DNA of 33,885 nt from Gammaproteobacteria bacterium (GCA_019652555.1 BPAJ01000003.1:78611-112495); one strand, 5' to 3'; numbered from the stretch's first letter, positions 21,467 through 29,436 are shown. The notes: generated from the letters alone by a model not told the origin. Numbers and translations are program-made.

Positions 21467-22495
21467 ATGAAAGCGTTTTTAAGAATCTTAATTCTATTTG
21501 TTATTTTTGTAAGCGTTTTTAGTTTCTATGTAACCAGAGACGGAGAACTTTATATTCCTGAGGGCAAGGGCGAAGTAAAACTCAGTTCGGGTTCTTTCGA
21601 AGGATTCCCTTTACCCGATTATGCTTTTGAAATGATTGATAAAAGCTATAAAAGTTATTTTATAGAAGTGGAACCAGGTTTAAAGGTTCACGTTCTTGAG
21701 ACAGGAAAGGGGTTTCCAATATTTTTAATGCACGGAAATCCAACATCTGGATTTCTATATAGAAAAGTTGTTGAAAATCTTCCACTTGATAGAGTCAGAG
21801 TTATCATGCCTACCAGTCTTGGACTTGGTTTTTCTTCAAAAATTCCTGCAAGCATGCACACTGCAGATAATCATATTCGTTGGATTAACAAGGTCTTAGA
21901 AGAATTAGAACTATCTGAATTGATATATGCGGGGCAAGATTGGGGCGGCCCAATTGGAATGGGTGCTTTAGCTTTATCTCCTAATCTTCTTAAGGGAGCG
22001 GTTTTATTAAACACAGGATTTAATGCCCCAACTGAAGAAATGGATCTTTCTCCTGCTCATGCGACTGTGAAAACTCCCATTATTGGAGAAATGATTATTG
22101 AAGTCTTTTTTTCAATTTTTGAGAACTTAAAAGGAGTTCAAGGTGATCCTGATTCTTGGACAGAGGAAATAGTAGAGCTCTATGGCAAACCTGTTTATGA
22201 AAGTAAAAACATTAAAGCACCGTTGGCGATGATGAGAATGGTTCCAGATGGACCCAATCATCCCAGTGCTGCTTCATTACGAATGATTGAAAAATATGTA
22301 AGAACTTTAGATATCCCAGCTGAGATAGTCTGGGGAATGAATGATCCCATTCTCGGAAAGGGGCTTTCGATTATGCAAGAAAACTTTCCAAATGCACCGG
22401 TTACAAAAACTTCAGCTGGTCACTTTCTCCAAGAAGAGGTTCCAGTAGAAATTGCCGAGGCTTTGATGAGAGTTATTTCTAAAGTAAATAAATAA
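21467..22495 (+). CDS. Haloalkane dehalogenase-like alpha/beta hydrolase with N-terminal membrane segment
   Basis: A 342-residue alpha/beta hydrolase most like haloalkane dehalogenases. The oxyanion/halide-binding motif HGNPTS has Asn at residue 91. The nucleophile is Asp158 followed by Trp159 in AGQDWGGP, which are the two halide-site residues of the family. The acid is Asp293 (WGMNDPIL) and the base His319 (SAGHF). VPDGPNHPS (259-267) is also typical. Unlike usual cytoplasmic dehalogenases it starts with a hydrophobic helix (about 4-21), so it is probably periplasmic or membrane-anchored. GGAGAA precedes the ATG. It lies 24 bases after the sulfatase and is probably cotranscribed. An epoxide or ester hydrolase role remains possible. 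Confidence 0.82.
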   Translation: MKAFLRILILFVIFVSVFSFYVTRDGELYIPEGKGEVKLSSGSFEGFPLPDYAFEMIDKSYKSYFIEVEPGLKVHVLETGKGFPIFLMHGNPTSGFLYRKVVENLPLDRVRVIMPTSLGLGFSSKIPASMHTADNHIRWINKVLEELELSELIYAGQDWGGPIGMGALALSPNLLKGAVLLNTGFNAPTEEMDLSPAHATVKTPIIGEMIIEVFFSIFENLKGVQGDPDSWTEEIVELYGKPVYESKNIKAPLAMMRMVPDGPNHPSAASLRMIEKYVRTLDIPAEIVWGMNDPILGKGLSIMQENFPNAPVTKTSAGHFLQEEVPVEIAEALMRVISKVNK

Positions 22496-22500
22496 ACTTT

Positions 22501-22548
22501 TGAGACACCCCTTCAAAATTGAAGGGGTGCTCAGGGGGATCATTTTTT
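22501..22548. terminator. Bidirectional intrinsic terminator
   Basis: CACCCCTTCAA (22506-22516) and TTGAAGGGGTG (22519-22529) form a perfect 11-bp stem with a tiny loop. TGAG/CTCA (22501-22504 and 22530-22533) extends it across one unpaired base. A T-run (22543-22548) follows on the plus strand after a 9-base GC-rich gap. It lies between the convergent dehalogenase-like and TonB receptor genes. Confidence 0.8.
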
Positions 22549-22549
22549 C

Positions 22550-24658
22550 TTAGAAATTAAAATTAACTTTGATACCAAAGTTTCTTCCAGCCAAAGGTAC
22601 TTCATCTTTCACAAAAGAAGTATGCGATCTAGCTTTTTCATCTAAGAGGTTTCTACCAAAAATCGACAAGACCAACTCTTCGTTGTCGCCAATAGCAATT
22701 GATCTTCTGATGTCTAAGTCAAGCATAGTGAAACCTTCTGTTGCAGTTTCCCCAACACCCAGGTCATCTTCTCTTTGAACATCTTTTACCTTGATGTCAT
22801 AGATAACATCGTCTTGTTCAACAGCGAATCTATAGATATTTTTGACAGGAGTAATTCTTGGGACGTTTCCACCGTCGGAAAAAGTTCCAATTACTTGGTC
22901 TCTTCCATATGAAAATAGAAGTTCAGCATTGTTTAAACTGATGGTTTTCCCAAATTCTACCTCGTAGCCATGGAAATTGGCATCTGCTTGAACATAATTA
23001 AAATTATCCAAATTATTAGCGCCATCATTTCCTGAATCAACAAGATATATATAATTATCAACTGCATTTGTATAAACCGATGCGTTAACAAAATAACCGT
23101 CGTTTTCATAATCGAGGCTGAAGTCGATATTATTCGATCTCTCAGACTCTAAAGTTGGATCTCCAAACTCATTTCTTGCCGCAACCAAATGGACACCATT
23201 CATGAAAAGTTCTTTTTCAGATGGAGCTCTAGCCACGCTTGAAATACCTAGAGTAAGACCTAAATTGTTATCCAGATCCCAACCCATGGTTAAAGCCGCA
23301 CTTACATCGGTCTCGCTGATGTCGTGTAAGACAGTTACCGCAGGAGTTCCAGAAACCATAGAACCATCTCTCTCGACTTGATCGACTCTGATACCAAAAT
23401 CCAAATCAAAGACAGCCAACTCCCTACTTAGGAAATAACCAAGACTCAACATTTTAGAGTCGACAGGTTGCATGAAGGCTTCCTCTCCTATAATTGCAAC
23501 ATCTTCTTGACTAAGATTTACTGTGAAGTTTTGTCTGTTACCGCTTGCTTGATCTCCTATATCAAGCTTCAAACCAAATTCAAAAGATTCATTAGTGAAG
23601 GTTGTTGGTGCATGTTCATCATGATCATCATCACCATCTCCTCCATCATCGTCATCATCGTGATGCATTTCTACATGACCTTCAGTGAAAGAGTAATCGT
23701 TGAATTGAAAGAAATAGCTAAGTTTTTCTATACCGGAAAGGTTTGTAGACGCACCCTCAATTGTAATATTTTCGGATAGAGTATCAGCTTGAATCCTTTC
23801 ACCTTCATGTTCATCATGATCATCGCCGCCATCGCCGCCATCGCCGTCATCATGCTCTTCCTCTTCGCCATGGAAGGCAATTCCGTAAGAATTTTCAATT
23901 CTGCCAAGTGAAAATCCAAAGTATCCCCAATCTCTTACCCAAGAAGTTCCCAATCTATTACTGAAGGTATAGATATCAGAATTATCAAGATGACCTTCCT
24001 CATGATCTTCGTCATGATCATCTTCGCCATCTTCCTCGTGTATTATCGCTCCAATTGGAACGTCATAGCTATCAAAGTTCACTTCTCTAACTGCATAAGT
24101 AAGGTTTGTACCATTGATATTGCCTTTGTAAGAAAAACTTCCGGAGCTTCCTGTATTGACTGATTGTCTTTCCAAACCAATATTAAAGTCATCTCCTTCA
24201 AAGTCTTTACTAGTGATGGTTTGATCAACAACATTGATGATTCCTCCCATGGTTCCGTTTGAATATAGCAATGACGATGGACCACGAACTACTTCAATTT
24301 GTGTAATGTCATTTAAGTCAACATCATTTAAGTGATCCGTTCCCAAACCTGAAACGTCTCTAATTAACTTACCATTGGATAGAATCCTGACTCGAGTTCC
24401 ACCCATTCCTCTAATTACAGGCTGACCTACAGCGGGACCAAAATCAGATGAATTTACACCCAAAAGGTAGTTTAAATTTCCGCCAAGACTAGTAGTTCCA
24501 GAATAATTAACTTCATCACCCTTGATAACGAAAACTGGCGAATCAATTTCTGCGAGGGTTGCTCCTGTAACAGATGATGTAACAACAACTTCTTCATCTT
24601 GTCCAAATGCAAGATTGAAAGCAGTTATAAATAAAATAAAAAATAAATATTTTTTCAT
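22550..24658 (-). CDS. TonB-dependent receptor with three His/Asp/Glu-rich loops (metal type)
   Basis: Outer membrane receptor of 702 residues. It has a signal peptide (1-19), a short TonB-box-like EEVVVTSS (22-29), and a plug domain with PVIRGMGGTRVRILSNG (80-96) and IEVVRGPSSLLYSNGTMGG (121-139). A beta-barrel follows, ending GIKVNFNF. Three external segments are packed with His, Asp, Glu and Gly: residues 207-225, 263-286 and 328-349. His-rich loops of this kind are known from zinc receptors such as ZnuD of Neisseria, so zinc (or another divalent metal) is the likely ligand. The minus strand reads AGGAGGAAAT before the ATG, a strong Shine-Dalgarno. The preceding gene on the same strand encodes a His-rich exported protein. 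Confidence 0.9.
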   Translation of the reverse strand: MKKYLFFILFITAFNLAFGQDEEVVVTSSVTGATLAEIDSPVFVIKGDEVNYSGTTSLGGNLNYLLGVNSSDFGPAVGQPVIRGMGGTRVRILSNGKLIRDVSGLGTDHLNDVDLNDITQIEVVRGPSSLLYSNGTMGGIINVVDQTITSKDFEGDDFNIGLERQSVNTGSSGSFSYKGNINGTNLTYAVREVNFDSYDVPIGAIIHEEDGEDDHDEDHEEGHLDNSDIYTFSNRLGTSWVRDWGYFGFSLGRIENSYGIAFHGEEEEHDDGDGGDGGDDHDEHEGERIQADTLSENITIEGASTNLSGIEKLSYFFQFNDYSFTEGHVEMHHDDDDDGGDGDDDHDEHAPTTFTNESFEFGLKLDIGDQASGNRQNFTVNLSQEDVAIIGEEAFMQPVDSKMLSLGYFLSRELAVFDLDFGIRVDQVERDGSMVSGTPAVTVLHDISETDVSAALTMGWDLDNNLGLTLGISSVARAPSEKELFMNGVHLVAARNEFGDPTLESERSNNIDFSLDYENDGYFVNASVYTNAVDNYIYLVDSGNDGANNLDNFNYVQADANFHGYEVEFGKTISLNNAELLFSYGRDQVIGTFSDGGNVPRITPVKNIYRFAVEQDDVIYDIKVKDVQREDDLGVGETATEGFTMLDLDIRRSIAIGDNEELVLSIFGRNLLDEKARSHTSFVKDEVPLAGRNFGIKVNFNF
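23612..24040 (-). repeat. Three GAT/CAT-rich low-complexity tracts encoding the His/Asp loops
   Basis: Bases 23612-23677, 23801-23872 and 23984-24040 are built from GAT, GAC, CAT, GAA and GGC codons and resemble each other. They match the three His/Asp/Glu/Gly-rich receptor loops. Replication slippage could change loop length between strains. Confidence 0.7.
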
Positions 24659-24712
24659 AATTTCCTCCTAAGAAATTAAAAAATTAAAATTAAAAAAAGT
24701 TAGGTAAAAAAA

Positions 24713-25000
24713 TTATTGAGGCGGAGCTCGAGAAAGAAAATATTTATTGTTCTTTTGATGATAGAAGTTGTGATATTCAACTTCTAGGTGTTTAAGGAAA
24801 ACGTGATGATATGAAACAAAATCTACTTCTTCGCTAACTTGATCATTTATACAACTAAGACAGTCATGATGAAATTCAGACTCATGATGATCAGAATCAA
24901 GTATTTCTTCTGAATGATCGTGAGCTATTTCTCCAAGCGCAATACTTGAGATCAAGAAAAAGCTAAATATGATTGAGAGTTTACTTTTTTTCCTTATCAC
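24713..25000 (-). CDS. Small His-rich exported protein
   Basis: A 95-residue protein beginning at a GTG (25000-24998). A signal peptide (about 1-23, ending SIALG) is followed by His/Asp/Glu clusters (HDH, DSDHHESEFHHD), the pair CLSC (47-50), and more His (YHHVFLKH, HNFYHQ). The end, YFLSRAPPQ, is like the RAPP tail of small DUF2946-type proteins found near metal uptake or copper genes, but no firm family call can be made. It precedes the TonB receptor by 54 bases on the same strand. A periplasmic metal-binding or metal-handing role is inferred from composition and neighbourhood. Confidence 0.72.
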   Translation of the reverse strand: MIRKKSKLSIIFSFFLISSIALGEIAHDHSEEILDSDHHESEFHHDCLSCINDQVSEEVDFVSYHHVFLKHLEVEYHNFYHQKNNKYFLSRAPPQ

Positions 25001-25014
25001 GGATTTGATTGTAG

Positions 25015-25032
25015 TATAAAAATATTTTTATA
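25015..25032. promoter_or_regulatory. Perfect 18-bp palindrome, candidate metal-regulator operator
   Basis: TATAAAAATATTTTTATA is fully self-complementary. It lies 15 bases before the GTG of the His-rich gene and just downstream of a minus-strand TATAAT (25042-25037). A repressor there would block transcription start. Zur or Fur is possible from the context, but the sequence does not closely match the E. coli consensus of either. With A/T only, chance symmetry cannot be ruled out. Confidence 0.4.
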
Positions 25033-25037
25033 TGAAA

Positions 25038-26168
25038 TTATAAGGAACTAAAAAAACTTCTTATTTCATTGACATAAAGGTCTGGCTTTTCCAACGCTGC
25101 GAAGTGTCCTCCCGAATCAAGGACATTGTAGTACCTTAAATCGGTATATCTTTTTTTTAACCATCTTTCCGAGGCTTTAAAAATTTCTTTTGGATAGATA
25201 CTAACTCCAGTAGGAGTTTTTACTTCGCCTCCATTAAAATCTCCAAAACTTTCCCAATACAGTCTTGCTGAAGAGGCTGCAGTCTCAGTCAACCAATAAA
25301 ACATAACATTGGTCAATAACTCATCACGAGAAACAGCATTCTCTGGATGACCATCACAATCTGTCCACTGATAAAATTTTTCTAATATCCATGCAGCTTG
25401 ACCTATAGGCGAATCTGTTAATCCATAACCTAAGGTTTGTGGTCTAGTAGATTGTTGTTTAGAGTAGCCTGAATCCCATTCTTGATAAAATTGAAATCCT
25501 GCTAAAGCTTGTTGTTCAAATTCAGTTAAGTCGTTCATCGTCTCCATATCTGGAGAAACTACTGCCATGTTCAAATGTATTGCTTCGCAATTGGAATCCT
25601 GAGTTCCTAGGGCAGTTGTAACGGCAGCACCCCAGTCTCCACCTTGAGCAAAGTACTTCTCATAGCCGAGGGTTTGCATCAGTTTTGAGAAAGTATCCGC
25701 TATTTTTTCAACACCAAATCCAGGTTTTTTTGGCTTTCCTGAAAAACCAAATCCTGGAAGAGAAGGCGTAATTATGTCGAACGCAATTTCAGAATTACTT
25801 CCATCAATCTTTGGATCTGCCAATCGTTCAATTACTTTGAAAAATTCAACTACTGATCCGGGCCAACCATGAGTAATGATCAAAGGTTTTGCATTTTTAT
25901 GAGGAGACTTGAAATGAATAAAGTGAACATCAAGTTCATTAATAGTTGTTAGAAATTGAGGAAATTTATTTATTTCTTTTTCATGCTTTCTCCAATCGTA
26001 ATCATTCAACCAGTAGTCATGAATTTCTTTCATGTATGAAAGCGGAATTCCTTGTGTCCAATCATCAGGAGTTTCTTTTTCTGGCCATCTTGTAAGAGTT
26101 AATCTTTGTTGAAGATCATCTAATTTACTTTGAGGAATTTCTATATTAAATTTTTTTATTTGAGACAT
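25038..26168 (-). CDS. Epoxide hydrolase, microsomal (EHN) type
   Basis: Hydrolyses epoxides to diols. The 376 residues begin with the EHN domain (about 1-105): IEIPQSKLDDLQQRLTLTRWP and WLNDYDWRKHEKEINKFPQF. The alpha/beta hydrolase core has the oxyanion motif HGWPGS (100-105), the nucleophile Asp178 in GGDWGAAV, and the base His355 in SGGHFAALEKPD. The two tyrosines of the lid cannot be assigned by eye. AGAAGGA precedes the ATG. It is the first gene of the minus-strand run EH, His-rich protein, TonB receptor. The next gene starts 37 bases after it, where a separate promoter is possible. Substrate unknown; the family also includes juvenile-hormone-type and terpene-epoxide hydrolases. Confidence 0.93.
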   Translation of the reverse strand: MSQIKKFNIEIPQSKLDDLQQRLTLTRWPEKETPDDWTQGIPLSYMKEIHDYWLNDYDWRKHEKEINKFPQFLTTINELDVHFIHFKSPHKNAKPLIITHGWPGSVVEFFKVIERLADPKIDGSNSEIAFDIITPSLPGFGFSGKPKKPGFGVEKIADTFSKLMQTLGYEKYFAQGGDWGAAVTTALGTQDSNCEAIHLNMAVVSPDMETMNDLTEFEQQALAGFQFYQEWDSGYSKQQSTRPQTLGYGLTDSPIGQAAWILEKFYQWTDCDGHPENAVSRDELLTNVMFYWLTETAASSARLYWESFGDFNGGEVKTPTGVSIYPKEIFKASERWLKKRYTDLRYYNVLDSGGHFAALEKPDLYVNEIRSFFSSL

Positions 26169-26254
26169 TTTTAATTTCCTTCTTTCTAGTATTCTATTGT
26201 CAATTTATTGGTAAAATATTACTCTGTTTTAGAAGTTATCATTAATTTTTAGAT

Positions 26255-26464
26255 ATGGCTAAGCTTATTGAATCGTTTACTAATCATCTAACCAATTGGG
26301 GACTAGTTTGGTTTTGTTTTATATTTTGGGGAAGTATTTTCAACGCAATTTTGGTAAATACTCTAAATTTTGAAAGTTCGAATATTATTTATTTCTCAGG
26401 ATATGCGTTAGGTTTGATTTTTGGCATTTTTGCAAAATATAAAAACTGGGGGTGGGTGAATTAA
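26255..26464 (+). CDS. Small membrane protein coupled to the desaturase gene
   Basis: A 69-residue hydrophobic protein with two predicted transmembrane helices (about 14-34 and 42-60) joined by a short loop. No family is recognised. Its TAA overlaps the next ATG by one base (TAATG), so the two proteins are probably made together. It could be an accessory subunit or anchor for the membrane enzyme; this is inferred from coupling only. Confidence 0.65.
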   Translation: MAKLIESFTNHLTNWGLVWFCFIFWGSIFNAILVNTLNFESSNIIYFSGYALGLIFGIFAKYKNWGWVN

Positions 26465-27372
26465 TGAGTGAAATATCCTTGAACTCTGAAAAAGATCTCT
26501 CAATAGATGCTGAAAGACTTGTAGCAAGGACCTTTATTGGAAGAATAGAATGGGAGATGATTGTCATTGGCTTAGGCCAATTTGTTGTCTGGCTAGGAAT
26601 TTGGTACGCGGTTCTTATGGGATTATTACCTTTATGGGGAGGCTTTCTTTTGAGTACACTCTCTATTTCCTTTTCATATTTACCATCACATGCAGGACAA
26701 CACGGACATCTTTCTGGAAAGTACAAAAATTTAAAATGGCTCAATGCTCTTGTTGGACAAATTTCTTTGATTCCTTTGGCTCAATCTCATCATGTCTTGA
26801 AGGCCATACACATGAAACATCATGCTCATACAAATGATCCAGAAAAGGATCCAGACTATTTTCACACTCATGTTGATCATTGGTGGCAAGCTGCTATCAA
26901 TACACATGGTCAAACTGGTACAGGAGATTCTAGACTGCAAAAAATGATTGAGTCCTACATGGAAGAGGATGAAAACTTTAAAAGTGATATCGAAAAAGGC
27001 ACGGTATTTACGTTTGTATTTTTTTTCCTGCAAATGGTTATAGCTTTTTATTTTCCTTTAGAGACCCTTCTTTTATGGTGGTTGCCTAGAAAGCTAGTTA
27101 CTTCGTATCTTGGTGTAATTTTCTCTCATCAACCCCATAAAGCTTTACCTAAGAAGAGGTATAAAGATACTCGTTTTTGGGTAAATGGCATTCCAAGATT
27201 TTTTAACCATTCAATGCAAATTCATGTAATGCATCATATGTACCCAAAAATATGTCATTTTGATGAGCCAAAAGCTATTGAAGCACTAAAACCCTTTATG
27301 ATTGCTAGAGGTATCCCTGGAGCTGAAGATCTCCCAGATAAGATTTCTTATAAACTTCTTTCTTATAAATAA
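26464..27372 (+). CDS. Membrane fatty acid desaturase/hydroxylase family enzyme
   Basis: A 302-residue di-iron membrane oxygenase of the desaturase superfamily. Hydrophobic segments lie at about 31-53, 57-75, 95-107 and 181-222. Three histidine boxes would hold the di-iron centre: HAGQH (76-80), HMKHHAH (116-122) and HVMHH (254-258), with extra SHQPHK near 221. The start at 26464 (MSEISL) was chosen over an upstream GTG at 26452 because of the TAATG overlap. Substrate could be acyl lipid, alkane, carotenoid or sterol; the electron donor is not in the window. A peroxiredoxin-like gene follows after two bases. Confidence 0.82.
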   Translation: MSEISLNSEKDLSIDAERLVARTFIGRIEWEMIVIGLGQFVVWLGIWYAVLMGLLPLWGGFLLSTLSISFSYLPSHAGQHGHLSGKYKNLKWLNALVGQISLIPLAQSHHVLKAIHMKHHAHTNDPEKDPDYFHTHVDHWWQAAINTHGQTGTGDSRLQKMIESYMEEDENFKSDIEKGTVFTFVFFFLQMVIAFYFPLETLLLWWLPRKLVTSYLGVIFSHQPHKALPKKRYKDTRFWVNGIPRFFNHSMQIHVMHHMYPKICHFDEPKAIEALKPFMIARGIPGAEDLPDKISYKLLSYK

Positions 27373-27374
27373 CA

Positions 27375-27956
27375 TTGGCCTATACATTAAGGATTGGCGA
27401 AAATGCTCCAGATTTTGATCTGGTTGGTACCGATGTAGATTATTACTCTTTGGATTCTTTTGAAGCATATGAAAATCTTATTATTTTTTTTACTTGTAAT
27501 CATTGTCCTTATGTAACTGGATCAGATGAAGTCACAAGACAAACAGTAGAAAAATTTCAAAGTTCAAAATTTAAGTTTATTGCTATTAACTCAAATAGTA
27601 AAAATACCTATGAAGAAGATAGTTTTGAAAACATGGTCAAAAGAATGGATGATTTAAAATTTCCTTGGCTTTACCTTTATGATGAAACGCAAAAAGCAGC
27701 TAAAGATTTCGGAGCCTTAAAAACCCCGCATTTTTTTGTTTTTGATAATGAGAGAAAGCTGGTTTACACAGGACGAGGAGTTGATTCTCCTAAAGATTCA
27801 TCTAATATAAAAGTTAACGATTTAGAAAGAGTTCTTGAAGAACTTGTTGATAATCAAAAAATATCAGTGCCAGTTACCAACCCTATTGGCTGTAATATTA
27901 AATGGGAAGGCAAGGAAGCACATTGGATGCCTGCTGAGGCATGCGACTTAATATAG
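27375..27956 (+). CDS. Peroxiredoxin-like thioredoxin-fold protein
   Basis: A 193-residue protein of the PRX-like group. It has APDFDLVGTD (11-20), then FFTCNHCPYV, where a CxxC lies at the peroxiredoxin/thioredoxin active-site position, KTPHFFVFD as the cis-Pro loop near 116, and the characteristic tail NPIGCNIKW. It probably acts as a thiol peroxidase or reductase in the cytoplasm. The start is a TTG only two bases after the desaturase stop; no ATG fits the domain start. The next gene begins nine bases after the stop, so all four genes from 26255 form one operon. Confidence 0.85.
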   Translation: MAYTLRIGENAPDFDLVGTDVDYYSLDSFEAYENLIIFFTCNHCPYVTGSDEVTRQTVEKFQSSKFKFIAINSNSKNTYEEDSFENMVKRMDDLKFPWLYLYDETQKAAKDFGALKTPHFFVFDNERKLVYTGRGVDSPKDSSNIKVNDLERVLEELVDNQKISVPVTNPIGCNIKWEGKEAHWMPAEACDLI

Positions 27957-27965
27957 GAGATAAAA

Positions 27966-28673
27966 ATGTCAGAATTAGCAACTTTAAAAACAGAGGGAGA
28001 TGTATCGATAATAACTTTGGATGATGGGAAGGCGAACGTTTTTTCTTATCCAATGTTGGAGACCCTTCAAAAAATTCTTTCTGAAATACCTAAAGATAAA
28101 GGTTCGGTAATTATAACTGGCAGAGACGGAATGTTTTCTGGAGGGTTTGATCTTAAAACTTTTGCCTCGGGCGATGTCGATTTAATAAAAAACATGTCAG
28201 CTTTGGGTTTCAAAACTTTATTTGATTTGTATACTTTTCCAAGACCTGTAGTTGCTGCAATTTCAGGTCATGCTGTAGCGCTAGGCATTTTTGTAGTCTG
28301 TTGTTGTGACTACCGAATTGGGATAGACGGAGAGTTTGTGGTTCAAGCAAACGAAGTAAGAAACAACATGGACATTCCAGTACCTATTATGGAAATTGCT
28401 GCAAGTCGAGTAGATAAGCAACATATTTATAGGGCACTCTTTCATGCAGATCCTTATAAAATGTCCGATGCTGTGAGCGCGGGCTGGATAGATGAAGTTG
28501 TTTCATCCCCAGATGATCTTATGCCAAGAGCAATGGAAAAGGCTGAAGATTTGGCGACTTTAGGCCATCCGATGTATCAAAAAACTAAAGAAGTTTTTCA
28601 GCAAGATATTGTAGAAAAAATTCAAGCAAATTTACCCAATCCTTCAGATAATCCAAGCTTTGTATCTGTTTAG
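27966..28673 (+). CDS. Crotonase / enoyl-CoA hydratase family protein
   Basis: A 235-residue crotonase-fold enzyme acting on acyl-CoA. Oxyanion-hole segments are GMFSGGFDLKTF (near 58) and AAISGHAVALGIFVVCCCDYRIG (near 96-118; here ALG replaces the common GGG). NEVRNNMDIP (near 128) has the Glu at the position of the first catalytic Glu, but the following GLxPGxGGT stretch with the second Glu is not recognisable. The exact reaction (hydratase, isomerase or other) is therefore open. AGGAGA precedes the ATG. It is the last gene of the block and ends 35 bases before tRNA-Ala. Confidence 0.85.
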   Translation: MSELATLKTEGDVSIITLDDGKANVFSYPMLETLQKILSEIPKDKGSVIITGRDGMFSGGFDLKTFASGDVDLIKNMSALGFKTLFDLYTFPRPVVAAISGHAVALGIFVVCCCDYRIGIDGEFVVQANEVRNNMDIPVPIMEIAASRVDKQHIYRALFHADPYKMSDAVSAGWIDEVVSSPDDLMPRAMEKAEDLATLGHPMYQKTKEVFQQDIVEKIQANLPNPSDNPSFVSV

Positions 28674-28691
28674 TTATTTGTAAACTTCTTA

Positions 28692-28697
28692 TATAAT
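28692..28697 (+). promoter_or_regulatory. Candidate -10 box of tRNA-Ala
   Basis: A perfect TATAAT lies 11 bases before the tRNA 5' end, with TTTAGT (28669-28674) 17 bases upstream as a modest -35. Transcription would start 4-5 bases before the tRNA. Confidence 0.55.
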
Positions 28698-28708
28698 CCA
28701 ACTCCTTT

Positions 28709-28781
28709 GGGGCTATAGCTCAGCTGGGAGAGCGCCTGATTTGCATTCAGGAGGTCCGCGGTTCGATCCCGCGTAGCTCCA
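28709..28781 (+). tRNA. tRNA-Ala (TGC anticodon)
   Basis: A 73-base cloverleaf. The acceptor GGGGCTA pairs with TAGCTCC (28774-28780, one G-T pair), and the discriminator is A. The 3' CCA is not encoded (CAA follows). The anticodon stem CCTGA/TCAGG closes the loop TTTGCAT with anticodon TGC at 28742-28744. The T arm contains GGTTCGATCC. Like the tRNA-Ile above, it stands alone instead of in a ribosomal RNA spacer. Confidence 0.97.
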
Positions 28782-28815
28782 CAAAAAATAAATCAATATT
28801 TTTAGAAAAAATTTA

Positions 28816-29382
28816 ATGAAAGTACAAATAAAACTTGAAGGATATGGTTTAGAAATAGCCTTGGGTAGAATAGAGCAAGAAGTATTAGATTACTTTACTG
28901 AAAAAAAATGTATCTTTAACTGATTTCATAAATGGAGATATTGAGGTTTCCAGAAATACAGACCCTTTGAAAGTTAAGCTTGGTTTGAATGCGATGACAT
29001 AGCACATGTGCACGGTTTACAACTAGAAAATGATGGGAAAATAATTATTTCTGAGAGGTAGTCAAACCTTAGCTGAATTTAATGCAACATATGATGAATT
29101 AGCTGAAAATGACATTGAATTTGAAGAGGGAAAATGATTTTTATATTTCTGAACTTACTGAAGAAGGCCCAATCTTTTATGGCAAAAATCAGGAAGGAAC
29201 TTTCTTTTTTACTGAAATGAAAATTGAGAACTTTGATATTTCAAAAGAATTTCAATCGAAACTGTCGATATGAAGAAATAGAGATGGTTTTTCAAAGTTT
29301 TATACGACGGCAAAAGAACTTAAAAACTTTGAAACACAAACCAAAAGCTTAAGAGGAATTAGAACTTTCTTTTGAGAATTAA
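28816..29382 (+). pseudogene. Hypothetical acidic protein, frame broken
   Basis: About 187 codons can be pieced together from the ATG at 28816 (MKVQIKLEGYGLEIALGRIE) to a TAA at 29380-29382 (EELELSFEN). Intermediate fragments are SLTDFINGDIEVSRNTDP, AHVHGLQLENDGKIIIS, LAEFNATYDELAENDIEF and EEGPIFYGKNQEGTFFF. At least five frame changes are needed, several at runs of A. The product is acidic, without a signal peptide or membrane segments. I do not recognise the family. Low read accuracy in this stretch is the likely cause of the breaks. Confidence 0.55.
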
Positions 29383-29423
29383 CAGTAATAACAAAATTTA
29401 TACATTTATTGTTGGTTTGTTAA

Positions 29424-29429
29424 TATAAT
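29424..29429 (+). promoter_or_regulatory. Candidate -10 box of the deacylase gene
   Basis: TATAAT lies only 8 bases before the ATG at 29437, so a transcript from it would be almost leaderless. No clear -35 is seen, and the region is poorly called. Confidence 0.3.
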
Positions 29430-29436
29430 AATTATC

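Noticed and set aside
23468-23779. Plus-strand open frame of 103 codons rich in Ile and Met
   Set aside because: It is the reverse reading of the His/Asp-rich receptor loops; repetitive GAT/CAT codons keep the opposite frame open.
26198-26203. Perfect minus-strand TTGACA before the epoxide hydrolase
   Set aside because: No -10-like hexamer lies 15-19 bases downstream; the matching position is the purine-rich ribosome site.
26731-27033. Minus-strand frame of 100 codons
   Set aside because: It is antisense to the desaturase-like gene, whose three histidine boxes are clearly coding.
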